NCBI RefSeq assembly: GCF_001507335.1
Contig: NZ_LMAH01000006.1
Coordinates: 62,001 to 126,000 of the forward strand
Source of the DNA: Chryseobacterium sp. JAH
GTDB taxonomy: Bacteria; Bacteroidota; Bacteroidia; Flavobacteriales; Weeksellaceae
DNA length: 64,000 nucleotides
Direction: 5' to 3'
The notes beneath the pieces were generated by a model, which was given only the letters and a program-made list of their open reading frames with translations, did no database searches and was not told the origin of the DNA. Made by a program: the position numbers and the translations under genes. Of this stretch, positions 44,508 to 53,509 are shown in pieces. Numbering within the stretch: the first letter of the stretch is position 1; each line of letters begins with the position of its first letter.

Positions 44508-45920
44508 ATGAAAAGAGTAAAAAATATAATCATCGCTTTTGGGATTGCATTAGGTGCCGTTTCCTGTGTGCCGAAACTGGCCTATCAGGAAACGAAACCC
44601 GAACTTCCCGAAACATTCAAATACACCGCAACCGCCGACACAGCAAGTGTTGCCAACCTTCAGTGGAAACAGTTTTTCAACGATCCTATTTTACAAGGTT
44701 TAATTGAAAAAGGAATTAAAAACAATTACGATTTACAGATTGCCTTAAAACAAGTCGCTTCTTCACAGGAAAAACTGAAACAGGCAAAATATCTTCAGTA
44801 TCCTGATGTTGGTTTCGGAGTTTCTGCACAGATTTCAAAGCCTTCTAAGAACAGCATGAATGGGCAAAGCTTAAATTTATTTTTAGGTCAGAGTCACGTT
44901 GAAGATTATAATGCAGCATTCAACTTATCTTGGGAAGCAGACATTTGGGGCAAAATAAAAAACCAGCAGGAAGTTTCAAAAATGCAGTATCTGCAGACTT
45001 ATGAAGCGACAAAAGCAATTCAGACACAAGTAGTTGCTGCGATTGCTCAGGGTTATTACAATTTATTGATGCTTGATAAACAATTACAGATTGCAAAATC
45101 AAATTTAGATTTAAGCACCAACACGCTTTCCCTTACTGAAAAATTGTGGCAAAGCGGCGACACGACCTCATTGGGAGTTCAACAGGCGACTGCCCAAAAG
45201 CAATCAACAGAACTTTTGATCACTCAATTAGAACAAAATATTGCAATTCAGGAAAATGCCCTGAGTATTTTGGTCGGTGAAAATCCGAATAAAGTCAACA
45301 GAACCATTGAAATGTCCGATACATCTTTACCACAAGACATTTCTGCGGGACTTCCAGCAGCGATGGTGAGTCGTCGTCCGGATGTTCGCCAGCAGGAATT
45401 GGTTTTGTTGGAATCAAATTCAATCGTAGGAATTGCTCAGGCAAATATGTATCCTTCATTGAAAATTACCGCAACAGGTGGCGTGAATTCATTTAAAATT
45501 GATAATTGGTTTTCAATTCCTGCATCATTGTTCGGTTCTGTTTTAGGAGGATTGACTCAGCCTATTTTCCAGAAAAGACAGTTGAAAACAGATTTAAATG
45601 TTGCTAAAATTCAGAGAGAGAAAAATGTTTTGGCGTTCCGTCAGTCTGTATTAAATGCTGTAGGTGAAGTTTCTGACGCATTGGTTTCTAATGAAAGCCT
45701 GAAAGTTCAGGAACAAAAAGCCAGCGAACAGGTGACAACCTTAAAAAACGGAATCAAAAGTGCCGAAATGCTTTATAAAGGAGGAATGGCCAATTACTTA
45801 GAAGTAATTACCGCTCAGGGAAACTCTTTGCAGGCTGAACTTAATCTTGCGTCCGTAAAAAGACAAAGATTGAGCAGTATTGTCGATTTGTACAGAGCTT
45901 TAGGTGGCGGATGGAAGTAG
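44508..45920 (+). CDS. RND efflux outer-membrane factor, TolC/OprM (NodT) type
   Basis: The 470-residue lipoprotein (signal ending GAVSCVPK) is the outer-membrane channel of the efflux system. It has two internal OEP repeats, for example LQWKQFFNDPILQGLIEKGI and AMVSRRPDVRQQELVLLESNS, and a final helix-rich TLKNGIKSAEMLYKGGMANYLEVI. It lies 161 bases after the pump gene, an unusually large gap for this operon, which contains an inverted repeat. Confidence 0.95.
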   Translation: MKRVKNIIIAFGIALGAVSCVPKLAYQETKPELPETFKYTATADTASVANLQWKQFFNDPILQGLIEKGIKNNYDLQIALKQVASSQEKLKQAKYLQYPDVGFGVSAQISKPSKNSMNGQSLNLFLGQSHVEDYNAAFNLSWEADIWGKIKNQQEVSKMQYLQTYEATKAIQTQVVAAIAQGYYNLLMLDKQLQIAKSNLDLSTNTLSLTEKLWQSGDTTSLGVQQATAQKQSTELLITQLEQNIAIQENALSILVGENPNKVNRTIEMSDTSLPQDISAGLPAAMVSRRPDVRQQELVLLESNSIVGIAQANMYPSLKITATGGVNSFKIDNWFSIPASLFGSVLGGLTQPIFQKRQLKTDLNVAKIQREKNVLAFRQSVLNAVGEVSDALVSNESLKVQEQKASEQVTTLKNGIKSAEMLYKGGMANYLEVITAQGNSLQAELNLASVKRQRLSSIVDLYRALGGGWK

Positions 45921-45943
45921 TAAATTAATTATATTGTTTGAAG

Positions 45944-45971
45944 TGCGGTCTTTCGGGATCGCATTTTTTTG
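45944..45971 (+). terminator. Intrinsic terminator of the RND efflux operon
   Basis: TGCGGTC (45944-45950) pairs with GATCGCA (45957-45963, one wobble) around TTTCGG and is followed by a T run. Confidence 0.8.
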
Positions 45972-46004
45972 TTTTTAAGCAAAAACATTTTTAGCATCTG
46001 AATT

Positions 46005-46118
46005 GTCATTCAAAGCATAGACTGAAGGTCTACGAACGAAGTTCTGAAGTGAAGCGTGGAATCTAGACTAGATTTGTAGAGTTCTGTAATTGCGTTTTTG
46101 AGATTCCTTCGGAATGAC
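46005..46118. repeat. Candidate dispersed palindromic repeat, element A
   Basis: Bases 46005-46118 are bounded by GTCATTC and its reverse complement GAATGAC, and contain an internal palindrome AATCTAGACTAGATT (46060-46074). No ORF fits. The end sequence GGAATGACAA resembles common flavobacterial intergenic repeats, but I could not compare it with other loci. Confidence 0.45.
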
Positions 46119-46138
46119 AAAGTGTGCGTTAATTTAAA

Positions 46139-46284
46139 CGCAAAGTTTTATTTTTAGTATGAATATTATTAAGGAGCAAAGATTGGAATCAAGAAATTAA
46201 TTCTGATGAAGCAACTCCCTTAGGCGACTTTGTCGCCACTTTTTGCACCTTAAAGATCATACATTTTTTAGATAAATCTTTGCG
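46139..46284. repeat. Candidate dispersed palindromic repeat, element B
   Basis: It is bounded by CGCAAAG and CTTTGCG, with the match extending imperfectly inwards (CGCAAAGtTTTAT / CGCAAAGaTTTAT). It contains a perfect hairpin GGCGAC-TTT-GTCGCC (46223-46237). No gene is seen in the 372 bases between 45921 and 46292. Confidence 0.4.
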
Positions 46285-46292
46285 ATAAAGAA

Positions 46293-47225
46293 TCAGATTG
46301 AAGCTTTAGAATCAATATATTCAATCAAACCATTAAAATCTTCCTCCGAATATCCCGCTTTTATATAATGAATATTCTCTTCCTTTCTATACCAGGTCAG
46401 TTGGCGTTTTGCAAACCTTCTGGAGTTTTTCTTAATCTCAGAAACCGCGAAATCAAGATCCCATTCTCCGTCAAAATATTTAAAAAGCTCCGAATAACCA
46501 ACAGTATTTAGCGATGCCAAATTTCTTCCTTCGTGAGATTTTCTTAGCTCATCCAGATTTTTAGCCTCATTGAGCAAACCGTTTTCCATCATTTTATCGA
46601 CACGCAGATTGATTCTTTCATAAATCGTTTCCCGTGGCGCCTCAATGCCAATTCTTATCGTTTTGAAATTTCTCGGATTTTTGTCATGAGAAATATTTTC
46701 AGAATATGTTCTTCCGGTTTGCCAAATGACATCAATCGCCCGAAGCAACCGTCTCTGATTATGAATATCTACATTTTGGTAATATTCAGGATCTAAATCT
46801 TTCAGCATCTCCTGAAGTTTTTCGATTCCCTCATTTTTCCAGATCGCTTCCAGTTTTTCCTGATTTTCTTCGTTGGCTTCAGGCAAATCGTTCAAACCTT
46901 CGATCACCGCTTTTTCATACATCATGCTTCCGCCAACCATAATGACAATATCATATTTTTCGAAAAGCCGATCCAGTAATTCCAAAGAATCATGCTCAAA
47001 CTGACCGATAGAATAATAATCTCTTACCGAAAGCTGACCAATAAAATGATGTTTTGCCAGCGAAAGTTCATCTTCCGAAGGTGCAGCAGTTCCGATTTTC
47101 ATTTCTCTAAAAAACTGTCGGGAATCACAGGAAATAATTTCTGTATCAAAATGCTTAGCAAGCTCAATAGCAAGTTTTGTTTTGCCAATTCCGGTGGTAC
47201 CTACAACTGAAATCAGGGTTTTCAT
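46293..47225 (-). CDS. miaA: tRNA dimethylallyltransferase
   Basis: MiaA attaches the isopentenyl group to A37 of tRNAs reading UNN codons. From the ATG at 47225 the protein is about 310 residues; the extension to 47297 is not conserved. Marks are the Walker A GTTGIGKTKLAIELA, ISCDSRQFFREMKIGTAAP, YDIVIMVGGSMMYEKAVIEGL, and the C-terminal FAKRQLTWYRKEENIH with the conserved RQLTW and WY. Gene identity is secure. Confidence 0.95.
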   Translation of the reverse strand: MKTLISVVGTTGIGKTKLAIELAKHFDTEIISCDSRQFFREMKIGTAAPSEDELSLAKHHFIGQLSVRDYYSIGQFEHDSLELLDRLFEKYDIVIMVGGSMMYEKAVIEGLNDLPEANEENQEKLEAIWKNEGIEKLQEMLKDLDPEYYQNVDIHNQRRLLRAIDVIWQTGRTYSENISHDKNPRNFKTIRIGIEAPRETIYERINLRVDKMMENGLLNEAKNLDELRKSHEGRNLASLNTVGYSELFKYFDGEWDLDFAVSEIKKNSRRFAKRQLTWYRKEENIHYIKAGYSEEDFNGLIEYIDSKASI

Positions 47226-47341
47226 GGAATGATGGATGTTTGATGATAGATATCTGATGCCTGATGAATAATTTGTGAAATGAATCTCAAATCTCAAACT
47301 GCAAATTTCAAATCAATATTAAATCTGCTAAATTAAATGTT

Positions 47342-47349
47342 TATCTTTG
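47342..47349 (+). promoter_or_regulatory. -7 box of the yicC-gmk promoter
   Basis: TATCTTTG matches TAnnTTTG, 17 bases before the yicC ATG at 47367. No clear -33 TTTG. Confidence 0.4.
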
Positions 47350-47366
47350 TACAACAATAAAAAACT

Positions 47367-48224
47367 ATGATTTTATCAATGACCGGCTTCGGTAGAGCCG
47401 AAGGTGTTTTTGAAGGAAAAAAAATTTCGATCGATATTAAATCGCTGAACAGCAAGAGCTTTGATTTAAATATCAAAATTCCTTTGCGTTATAAAGAAAA
47501 AGAATTTGAAGTAAGAAAAATTCTAAACGATAGAATCATCCGTGGAAAGGTAGATTGCTACATCAATATTGAGAATCTTGAAGAAACGAATGATGTAAAA
47601 ATCAACAGAAGTTTGATCGATTCTTACATAAATGAGCTTAAAAATATCGCTTCTGATGGACCGGATTTTGAATATCTGAAAATGGCCGTTAGACTTCCTG
47701 ACGCGATCACTTCAAGACCAGACGAATTGACTGAAGGTGAATGGGAAGCGTTAGCTAAAATCGTAAATAACGCAGTCGATAAATTCCAGGAATTTAGAAA
47801 AACGGAAGGAAATATTCTTCACGAAGAATTGGAAAGAAACATCAAAAATATTGATAAATCTCTGACAGAAGTTGTTCCTTACGAGCAGGTGAGAATTGAT
47901 GCTGTGAAAGAACGTTACATGAAAACCTTAAAGGAATTTGAAAATGTTGACGAAACAAGGTTCTATCAGGAAATGGCTTATTTTACTGAAAAGCTAGACA
48001 TTCAGGAAGAAAAAGTACGACTTTCCCAGCATTTGAAATACTATTCTGAAGTAATGGAAAACGAAGATTTCAACGGAAAGAAACTTGGTTTTATTTCTCA
48101 GGAAATCGGAAGAGAAATCAATACTTTAGGTTCAAAAGCCAATCACGCAGAAATTCAAAAATTAGTCGTGATGATGAAAGATGATTTGGAAAAGATTAAA
48201 GAGCAAACGTTAAACGTTTTGTAA
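47367..48224 (+). CDS. yicC: YicC/YloC family endoribonuclease
   Basis: The 285-residue protein starts MILSMTGFGRAEG, the family signature, and ends in the DUF1732 region (FISQEIGREINTLGSKANHAEI). Homologues cleave RNA. It precedes gmk, a common pairing, 69 bases upstream. Confidence 0.93.
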   Translation: MILSMTGFGRAEGVFEGKKISIDIKSLNSKSFDLNIKIPLRYKEKEFEVRKILNDRIIRGKVDCYINIENLEETNDVKINRSLIDSYINELKNIASDGPDFEYLKMAVRLPDAITSRPDELTEGEWEALAKIVNNAVDKFQEFRKTEGNILHEELERNIKNIDKSLTEVVPYEQVRIDAVKERYMKTLKEFENVDETRFYQEMAYFTEKLDIQEEKVRLSQHLKYYSEVMENEDFNGKKLGFISQEIGREINTLGSKANHAEIQKLVVMMKDDLEKIKEQTLNVL

Positions 48225-48293
48225 CCAGGTAAAAGAGCCAAGTTAGAAGTAAAAAGTTGAATAAAAATCAATTATAATTTATCTCTTATCATT

Positions 48294-48857
48294 ATGAATA
48301 AGGTTATCATATTTTCAGCGCCGTCGGGAAGCGGTAAGACAACACTGGTAAAACATTCTCTGGAAGCTATTCCGGAACTGGAATTCTCTATATCATGCAC
48401 AACGAGACAACCAAGAGGAAGTGAAATTCACGCGGTTGATTATCACTTTATCTCGCCTGACGAATTCAGACAGAAAATTGCTGAAGAAGCTTTTGTGGAA
48501 TTTGAAGAAGTGTATACCGATAAATATTACGGAACTCTAAAATCTGAGGTCGAAAAGATTTGGAATCAGGGAAAAGTTGTTATTTTTGATGTAGACGTAA
48601 AAGGCGGAATTTCATTAAAAAAATATTTTGGAGAAAAAGCATTGTCGATTTTCATAGAACCGCCTTCGATTGCCGAATTGGAACGGAGATTGATCACAAG
48701 AAATACCGATGATGCCGAAACCATCAGAACCCGCGTAGAAAAAGCTGAAGAAGAGCTTACTTACGCCATAGAATTTGACGAAATCGTGATTAACAGCGAT
48801 TTGAATCAAGCAAAAATAGAAATAGAAAGTTTAATAAAAAGTTTTATTGGAAAGTAA
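48294..48857 (+). CDS. gmk: Guanylate kinase
   Basis: Gmk phosphorylates GMP to GDP. The 187-residue protein has Walker A FSAPSGSGKTTL, SCTTRQPRGSE, VIFDVDVKGG and RLITRNTDD with the lid. Position after yicC is conserved in many bacteria. Confidence 0.96.
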   Translation: MNKVIIFSAPSGSGKTTLVKHSLEAIPELEFSISCTTRQPRGSEIHAVDYHFISPDEFRQKIAEEAFVEFEEVYTDKYYGTLKSEVEKIWNQGKVVIFDVDVKGGISLKKYFGEKALSIFIEPPSIAELERRLITRNTDDAETIRTRVEKAEEELTYAIEFDEIVINSDLNQAKIEIESLIKSFIGK

Positions 48858-48967
48858 AAGTTAGAAGCGGAAGGATGGAAGTTTGATTCGTGGAAAAATC
48901 AAATTTAATCACAACTAACTTCTTATTTATTACTTTTAATTTTGATAAAACAAAAACACAGGTCGAC

Positions 48968-49987
48968 ATGAGCACCGAAACATTAGAAAAAGCTAAATCT
49001 ACACTTCCAGTAAAAGGATTTTTAGATCTAAAAGATATCGCTATTCCTCAGGGAGAAGATTTGGTAAAAGCCATTCTCCAACTGAAAGAAGAAAAAAATG
49101 CCGTTATTCTTGCGCATTATTATCAACCGGGAGAAATTCAGGATATTGCTGATTTCCTGGGAGATTCTCTTCAATTGGCAAGACAGGCAAAAGACACCGA
49201 TGCCGACATGATTGTATTCTGCGGAGTACATTTCATGGCAGAAGCTGCAAAAATTCTGAACCCGACTAAAAAAGTTGTTCTTCCCGATACAATGGCAGGA
49301 TGTTCTTTGGCAGACGGCTGTTCAGGAGAAGGTTTGAGAAAAATGCGTGAGCAACATCCAAATGCTTTGATTGCAACCTACATCAACTGTAATGTAGAAA
49401 CAAAGGCAGAAAGCGACATCATCGTAACTAGTTCAAACGCTGAAACGGTGATTGAAGCTCTACCGACCGACCGACCGATTATTTTCGCTCCGGATAAGAA
49501 TTTAGGAAGATATTTATCTAAAAAAACCGGTCGTGATATGATTCTTTGGGACGGGAGCTGTATCGTACACGAAGCTTTCTCAATGGAAAGAATTGCCCAG
49601 CAGTTGGCAGATAATCCTGACGCAAAAATGATTGCACACCCGGAAAGTGAAGAAGCGGTTTTAAAACTGGCTCACTTCATCGGTTCGACTTCTGCTTTGT
49701 TGAATTTTGTTGAAAAAGACGACTGTCAGAAATTCATTATCGCAACTGAGGAAGGAATTCTTCACGAAATGAGAAAACGTGCACCACACAAAGAACTGAT
49801 TCCTGCGTTGGTTTTTGATGAAAGCTGTAACTGCTCGGAATGTTTTTACATGAAGAGAAACACAATGGAAAAACTGTACTTGTGTATGAAATATGAACTT
49901 CCTGAGATTATCATTGAAGAAGAGCTTCGACTGAGAGCGCTGAAGCCTATTGAGGCAATGCTCGATCTTTCGAAAAGCATTAAATAA
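48968..49987 (+). CDS. nadA: Quinolinate synthase A
   Basis: NadA joins iminoaspartate and DHAP to make quinolinate for NAD; it carries a [4Fe-4S] cluster. The 339-residue protein starts at ATG 48968; the longer frame from 48890 adds non-family residues. Marks are VILAHYYQPGEIQDIADFLGDSL, VFCGVHFMAEAAKIL (first Cys), ATYINC (second Cys) and ESCNCSECFYMK (third Cys). No nadB or nadC is next to it. It is followed by its own terminator. Confidence 0.96.
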   Translation: MSTETLEKAKSTLPVKGFLDLKDIAIPQGEDLVKAILQLKEEKNAVILAHYYQPGEIQDIADFLGDSLQLARQAKDTDADMIVFCGVHFMAEAAKILNPTKKVVLPDTMAGCSLADGCSGEGLRKMREQHPNALIATYINCNVETKAESDIIVTSSNAETVIEALPTDRPIIFAPDKNLGRYLSKKTGRDMILWDGSCIVHEAFSMERIAQQLADNPDAKMIAHPESEEAVLKLAHFIGSTSALLNFVEKDDCQKFIIATEEGILHEMRKRAPHKELIPALVFDESCNCSECFYMKRNTMEKLYLCMKYELPEIIIEEELRLRALKPIEAMLDLSKSIK

Positions 49988-49992
49988 ATTTC

Positions 49993-50017
49993 AAAGCGGG
50001 TTTTTACTCGCTTTTTT
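49993..50017 (+). terminator. Intrinsic terminator of nadA
   Basis: AAAGCG (49993-49998) pairs with CGCTTT (50009-50014), followed by more T. Confidence 0.7.
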
Positions 50018-50040
50018 TAGATCGAAAATATAATAATTTG

Positions 50041-50508
50041 ATGTCCCCAAAGGAAATAATAATTCAAGCCAGAAAACTTCATGATGAAGGACGATATAAT
50101 GATGCCATACAACTACTTTTGCCATTACAAAATATTAGTCCTAAATTAGAAGAACATCAATATATATCTATATCCTACAGTTACTATTGCCTGAATGATT
50201 TCAGACAATCTTTTTATTATGCAGAACTGGTTTCAAGCAAAAATAAATCAAATGAATTTGCATCTCAACTAAAGTATTTTTGTCTTGTTGATGAAAATAA
50301 AATCGATGAGGCATTATCAGAAGTCGTCAACTTCCTGAATGAATTTCCAGCAAATCTTTATAAAATTACGTTAGAAGAACTTTTAGTAGATGTAAATGAA
50401 AATCGAATTCAAGGTGAGTTTGCTGCTAAAATATTATTGTTAGCCAATAAAAACAACGTTATAAATCAGGTAAATCTCAATTCGATTGACAAAGACCGTT
50501 TAAATTAA
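50041..50508 (+). CDS. TPR-like protein of unknown function
   Basis: The 155-residue soluble protein begins MSPKEIIIQARKLHDEGRYNDAIQLL and has paired-helix repeats (about 5-90) resembling tetratricopeptide repeats. No signal peptide. ATG at 50041 is preferred over the TTG one codon earlier. It lies directly upstream of folB and may be cotranscribed with it. Function unknown. Confidence 0.65.
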   Translation: MSPKEIIIQARKLHDEGRYNDAIQLLLPLQNISPKLEEHQYISISYSYYCLNDFRQSFYYAELVSSKNKSNEFASQLKYFCLVDENKIDEALSEVVNFLNEFPANLYKITLEELLVDVNENRIQGEFAAKILLLANKNNVINQVNLNSIDKDRLN

Positions 50509-50514
50509 AAAAAC

Positions 50515-50898
50515 ATGAGCAAAATATTTTTAGAAGACGTAAAAATCTACGCTTACCATGGCGTCCTTCCCGAAGAAAACATTATTGGGACATACTATAT
50601 TTTAAATGCAGAAATTCATACCGATTTGTGGGATGCTGCGGTTTCTGATGATTTGAATGATACAATAAGCTATGCAGAAATCAATCAGATTATTCATGAT
50701 GAAATGAAGGTTAAATCTAAATTGCTTGAGCACGTTGCAGGAAGAATTATCACGAAAATCAGAGAGAAATTCAATCAGATCTCTTACATTAAATTGAGAA
50801 TTACCAAAACCAGTCCGCCAATGAAGGGTGAAATGAAAGGTGCAAGCATTGAACTTGAAAAAAGTTTTTTGTTAGGCAGAATTACAGAAAATGAGTAA
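50515..50898 (+). CDS. folB: Dihydroneopterin aldolase
   Basis: FolB splits dihydroneopterin to the pterin that FolK then activates. The 127-residue protein has YAYHGVLPEENIIGTYYILNAEI, SYAEINQIIHDEMK, LLEHVAGRIITKI and the final KTSPPMKGEMKGASIELEK. It starts 6 bases after the TPR-like gene. Confidence 0.95.
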   Translation: MSKIFLEDVKIYAYHGVLPEENIIGTYYILNAEIHTDLWDAAVSDDLNDTISYAEINQIIHDEMKVKSKLLEHVAGRIITKIREKFNQISYIKLRITKTSPPMKGEMKGASIELEKSFLLGRITENE

Positions 50899-50923
50899 TT
50901 TTCAGTTTTAAAATCAAAACACA

Positions 50924-52285
50924 GTGAAGATATTCAACATTTTATTTCTATTGCTATCTATTGGTATTTTGGGGCAGAGCAATACTTCTGGCGATGCCAT
51001 TTATAATTTTCCGAAAATAAAATCGAGCATTACGATGCCGGTGACTCTTCCGCTGTCGGAAATCAGCAAAATGATCAATGCTTCGGTAAAAGATTTGATT
51101 TTTCAGGATGATTCTTACACAGACAATGATAATGACCAATTCAAAGTAAAAGTTTGGAAAACCCGACCGATACGACTCGTTGGAGATGCCAATCAGAATA
51201 TTTTGATTGAAGTTCCATTGAAAATTTGGGCAGAAAAGGGAATTGGAACTTTGGGAGTATACACCTACCAGGAAACAACTTTTGAAACGGTGATGTATTT
51301 TAAAACCGCTTTAAGTTTTAAAAATAATTGGACGGTAAGCACTTTCACACAACCTATGGGTTTCAAATGGGTAAAAAAACCTGTCTTAGATTTTGGTAAA
51401 ATTGAAATTCCCATCACCTCTCTAGTTGAAAAAAGTTTAAAAGAACAACAATATAATTTTTGCAAAACCATTGATCAGCAAATGGCTTCGCAATTGAATT
51501 TCCAACAGTACGCAGTTTTAGCCTGGAATGCTTTTTCTCAACCTTTCAATATTTCGGAGGAATATAATACCTGGCTGAAAATCACACCTATCAACGTCAA
51601 CATTACTCCGCTTAAATTCTACGGAAATCAGATTAACACCAATATCGGCATCGATATTTTCTCTGAAACCTACACCGGAACAAAACCCGAAGCTTCGCAA
51701 CCAGCAAAAGCAGTGATGAATTTTAATTTTATTCCACTTTTGGCAGACCAGTTTCTAATGCAGACCACTGCAAATATTCCGTTTTCTGAAGCCACGAATA
51801 TCGCCAAGAAAACGTTTCTCAATAAAGAATTTGACATAAGAGATTCTAAGGTGAAAATTACAGATATCAAAGTATACGGTGAGGCAAACCGTATTATGAT
51901 AGAAGCAGATACAGAAGGTTATGTGAAAGGAACCGCTTTTATTTCCGGCATTCCTGTTTACGACGAAACCAAAAGAAAAATAGTACTTTCAGACACAAAA
52001 TTTAAGCTTAAAACAGCCAACATTCTTCAAAAATTAGCCACTTCTCTTTTCAAAGGAAAAATCGTAAAAATGATTGAGGACGAATACGGAATTCCTACCG
52101 CTGAATTGGAAACTACATCTCGAAAAAGCATTGAAGAAGCTTTTAACAAAGAATATTACAAAGGTCTGAAAATGACTGGTAGAGTATCTAATCTGAAGCC
52201 AAAACAAATTCTACTGAATGATTCCGGAATTACTGCTGTAATTGACACCAATGCGAATTTGAGATTTACGCTGAAAGGATTTTAA
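50924..52285 (+). CDS. DUF4403 family protein
   Basis: The 453-residue protein has a signal peptide (about 1-18, ending GILGQ) and a long beta-rich body that matches the DUF4403 family, including the LTPLKFYGNQINTNIGIDIFSET stretch and a C-terminal LKPKQILLNDSGITAVIDTNANL. The start codon is GTG (50924), 25 bases after folB. Function unknown; exported or outer-membrane-associated. Confidence 0.85.
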   Translation: MKIFNILFLLLSIGILGQSNTSGDAIYNFPKIKSSITMPVTLPLSEISKMINASVKDLIFQDDSYTDNDNDQFKVKVWKTRPIRLVGDANQNILIEVPLKIWAEKGIGTLGVYTYQETTFETVMYFKTALSFKNNWTVSTFTQPMGFKWVKKPVLDFGKIEIPITSLVEKSLKEQQYNFCKTIDQQMASQLNFQQYAVLAWNAFSQPFNISEEYNTWLKITPINVNITPLKFYGNQINTNIGIDIFSETYTGTKPEASQPAKAVMNFNFIPLLADQFLMQTTANIPFSEATNIAKKTFLNKEFDIRDSKVKITDIKVYGEANRIMIEADTEGYVKGTAFISGIPVYDETKRKIVLSDTKFKLKTANILQKLATSLFKGKIVKMIEDEYGIPTAELETTSRKSIEEAFNKEYYKGLKMTGRVSNLKPKQILLNDSGITAVIDTNANLRFTLKGF

Positions 52286-52315
52286 ACTTATTATAAAAAC
52301 TAACCAATAGTAACC

Positions 52316-52826
52316 ATGAGAAAATATTTAAAAATAATCGACAGGCACAGAGCTACAAAATGGGCAAGATTGGGAAGCATTGTGATTGACAGAGTCGTTT
52401 TCAATATGTTCTTTTTTGCTTTTGCTATCATTGGAGGCTTTATTGATGGACTTCTGGGGATTTACTATTTTACAAAATTCTTCGACCAACTTAAAGGAAT
52501 TAGTAGACTGGCAGATATTGTTATGACAAACATTATCTTTTTTGTTTATATTTTCCTACTGGAATATTTTACGAAAGGAAGAAGCATAGGGAAGTTTGTG
52601 ATAGGATCAAAAGTCATCATGACCGACGGAACAGAACCAACACTAAAAAGATTATTTGATAAGAAACATTTGCAGATTGGTACCATTTGACGGTCTATCC
52701 TTTCTAGGCGAGAATGGATGGCATGACAGTTGGAGCGATACAAGAGTAATCTCCATCAAAAATTATCAGGCTGAAAAACAGGCAAAAAGCGATATTGAAA
52801 ATTTGGGAAAGAAAGAAATCGCTTAA
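52316..52826 (+). pseudogene. RDD family membrane protein, frameshifted
   Basis: Frame 1 runs from ATG at 52316 with two or three membrane segments (about 24-75), a GRSIGKFVIGSKVIM motif and ends at TGA (52690). Reading on with one A removed from the run CTAAAAAG (52643-52647) restores EPTLKDYLIRNICRLVPFDG, then SFLGENGWHDSWSDTRV and ends KKEIA at 52826. That is exactly what RDD proteins of this group contain (the Arg-Asp-Asp region then the WHDSWS motif). The gene is thus broken by one inserted base, or the base is a sequencing error. Confidence 0.8.
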
Positions 52827-52830
52827 AAAC

Positions 52831-52861
52831 TTTGTTTGAATAATAAAAACTTCTATATTTG
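52831..52861 (+). promoter_or_regulatory. tRNA-Cys promoter
   Basis: TTTG (52831-52834) and TATATTTG (52854-52861) are 19 bases apart, 14 bases before the tRNA. Confidence 0.65.
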
Positions 52862-52875
52862 CACCACTTAAAAAT

Positions 52876-52946
52876 GGTACTTTGGCCGAGCGGCTAGGCA
52901 GTGGTCTGCAACACCATCTACAGCGGTTCGAATCCGCTAGGTACCT
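52876..52946 (+). tRNA. tRNA-Cys (GCA)
   Basis: The cloverleaf is complete: acceptor GGTACTT with AGGTACC, D arm GGCCGAGCGGCTAGGC, anticodon stem GTGGT/ACCAT around loop CTGCAAC (anticodon GCA), and T arm AGCGGTTCGAATCCGCT. The discriminator base is U, as expected for tRNA-Cys. CCA is not encoded. Confidence 0.95.
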
Positions 52947-52950
52947 CACA

Positions 52951-52992
52951 AAAACCCTATTCTACTGATCATTCAGAGTTTAGGGTTTTTTT
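52951..52992 (+). terminator. Intrinsic terminator of the tRNA-Cys gene
   Basis: AAAACCCTA (52951-52959) pairs with TAGGGTTTT (52981-52989) and ends in T. Confidence 0.75.
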
Positions 52993-53051
52993 TATCACTT
53001 TTGGTGATGCTTTATCAGAAAGCACAGACACAATGGTTTGTTTTGACTGAA

Positions 53052-53342
53052 TTACAGGTTTCTCTTGTACTCTTTTTTTAATTTTTTATCCAAAATAAAA
53101 GGAATAAAAGGTAACACTGATCCAACAAGGTAAATAAAAACTCTTTTCAAGCTCCATTTATACTGAAAAGTCGCTATAATTAAAACCACCATGAATACAA
53201 GAAATAAAACTCCATGTATCCAGCCAAAATATTTTACCGGCTCCGGAATATCAAATACATACTTCAGTGGCATTGCAACGAAAAGTAAAATAAGATATGA
53301 AACACCTTCAGTAAGAGCTATGTTGCGATATGTAGTAAGCAT
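53052..53342 (-). CDS. DUF3817 domain-containing membrane protein
   Basis: The 96-residue protein has three hydrophobic segments and the DUF3817 features LTEGVSYLILLFVAMPLKY and YFGWIHGVLFLVFMV. Family role unknown (inner membrane). It is convergent with the tRNA gene. Confidence 0.88.
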   Translation of the reverse strand: MLTTYRNIALTEGVSYLILLFVAMPLKYVFDIPEPVKYFGWIHGVLFLVFMVVLIIATFQYKWSLKRVFIYLVGSVLPFIPFILDKKLKKEYKRNL

Positions 53343-53509
53343 ATAATATGTTTAAATTAGGAATTCAAATTTACTATTTATAATGCGCCTTACGACCCTG
53401 CAGTACTGAATTATCAAATTTTAACATTTCATTAACTAAAACTTGGCTTCATAATTGAACATACCACATTACTAAGCTGTAAAGCTTTATCAATTTAAAA
53501 ATTTGAGTT

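Noticed and set aside
52704..52949. 81-codon minus-strand ORF over tRNA-Cys
   Set aside because: It covers the tRNA gene and the RDD tail in antisense; not a protein.
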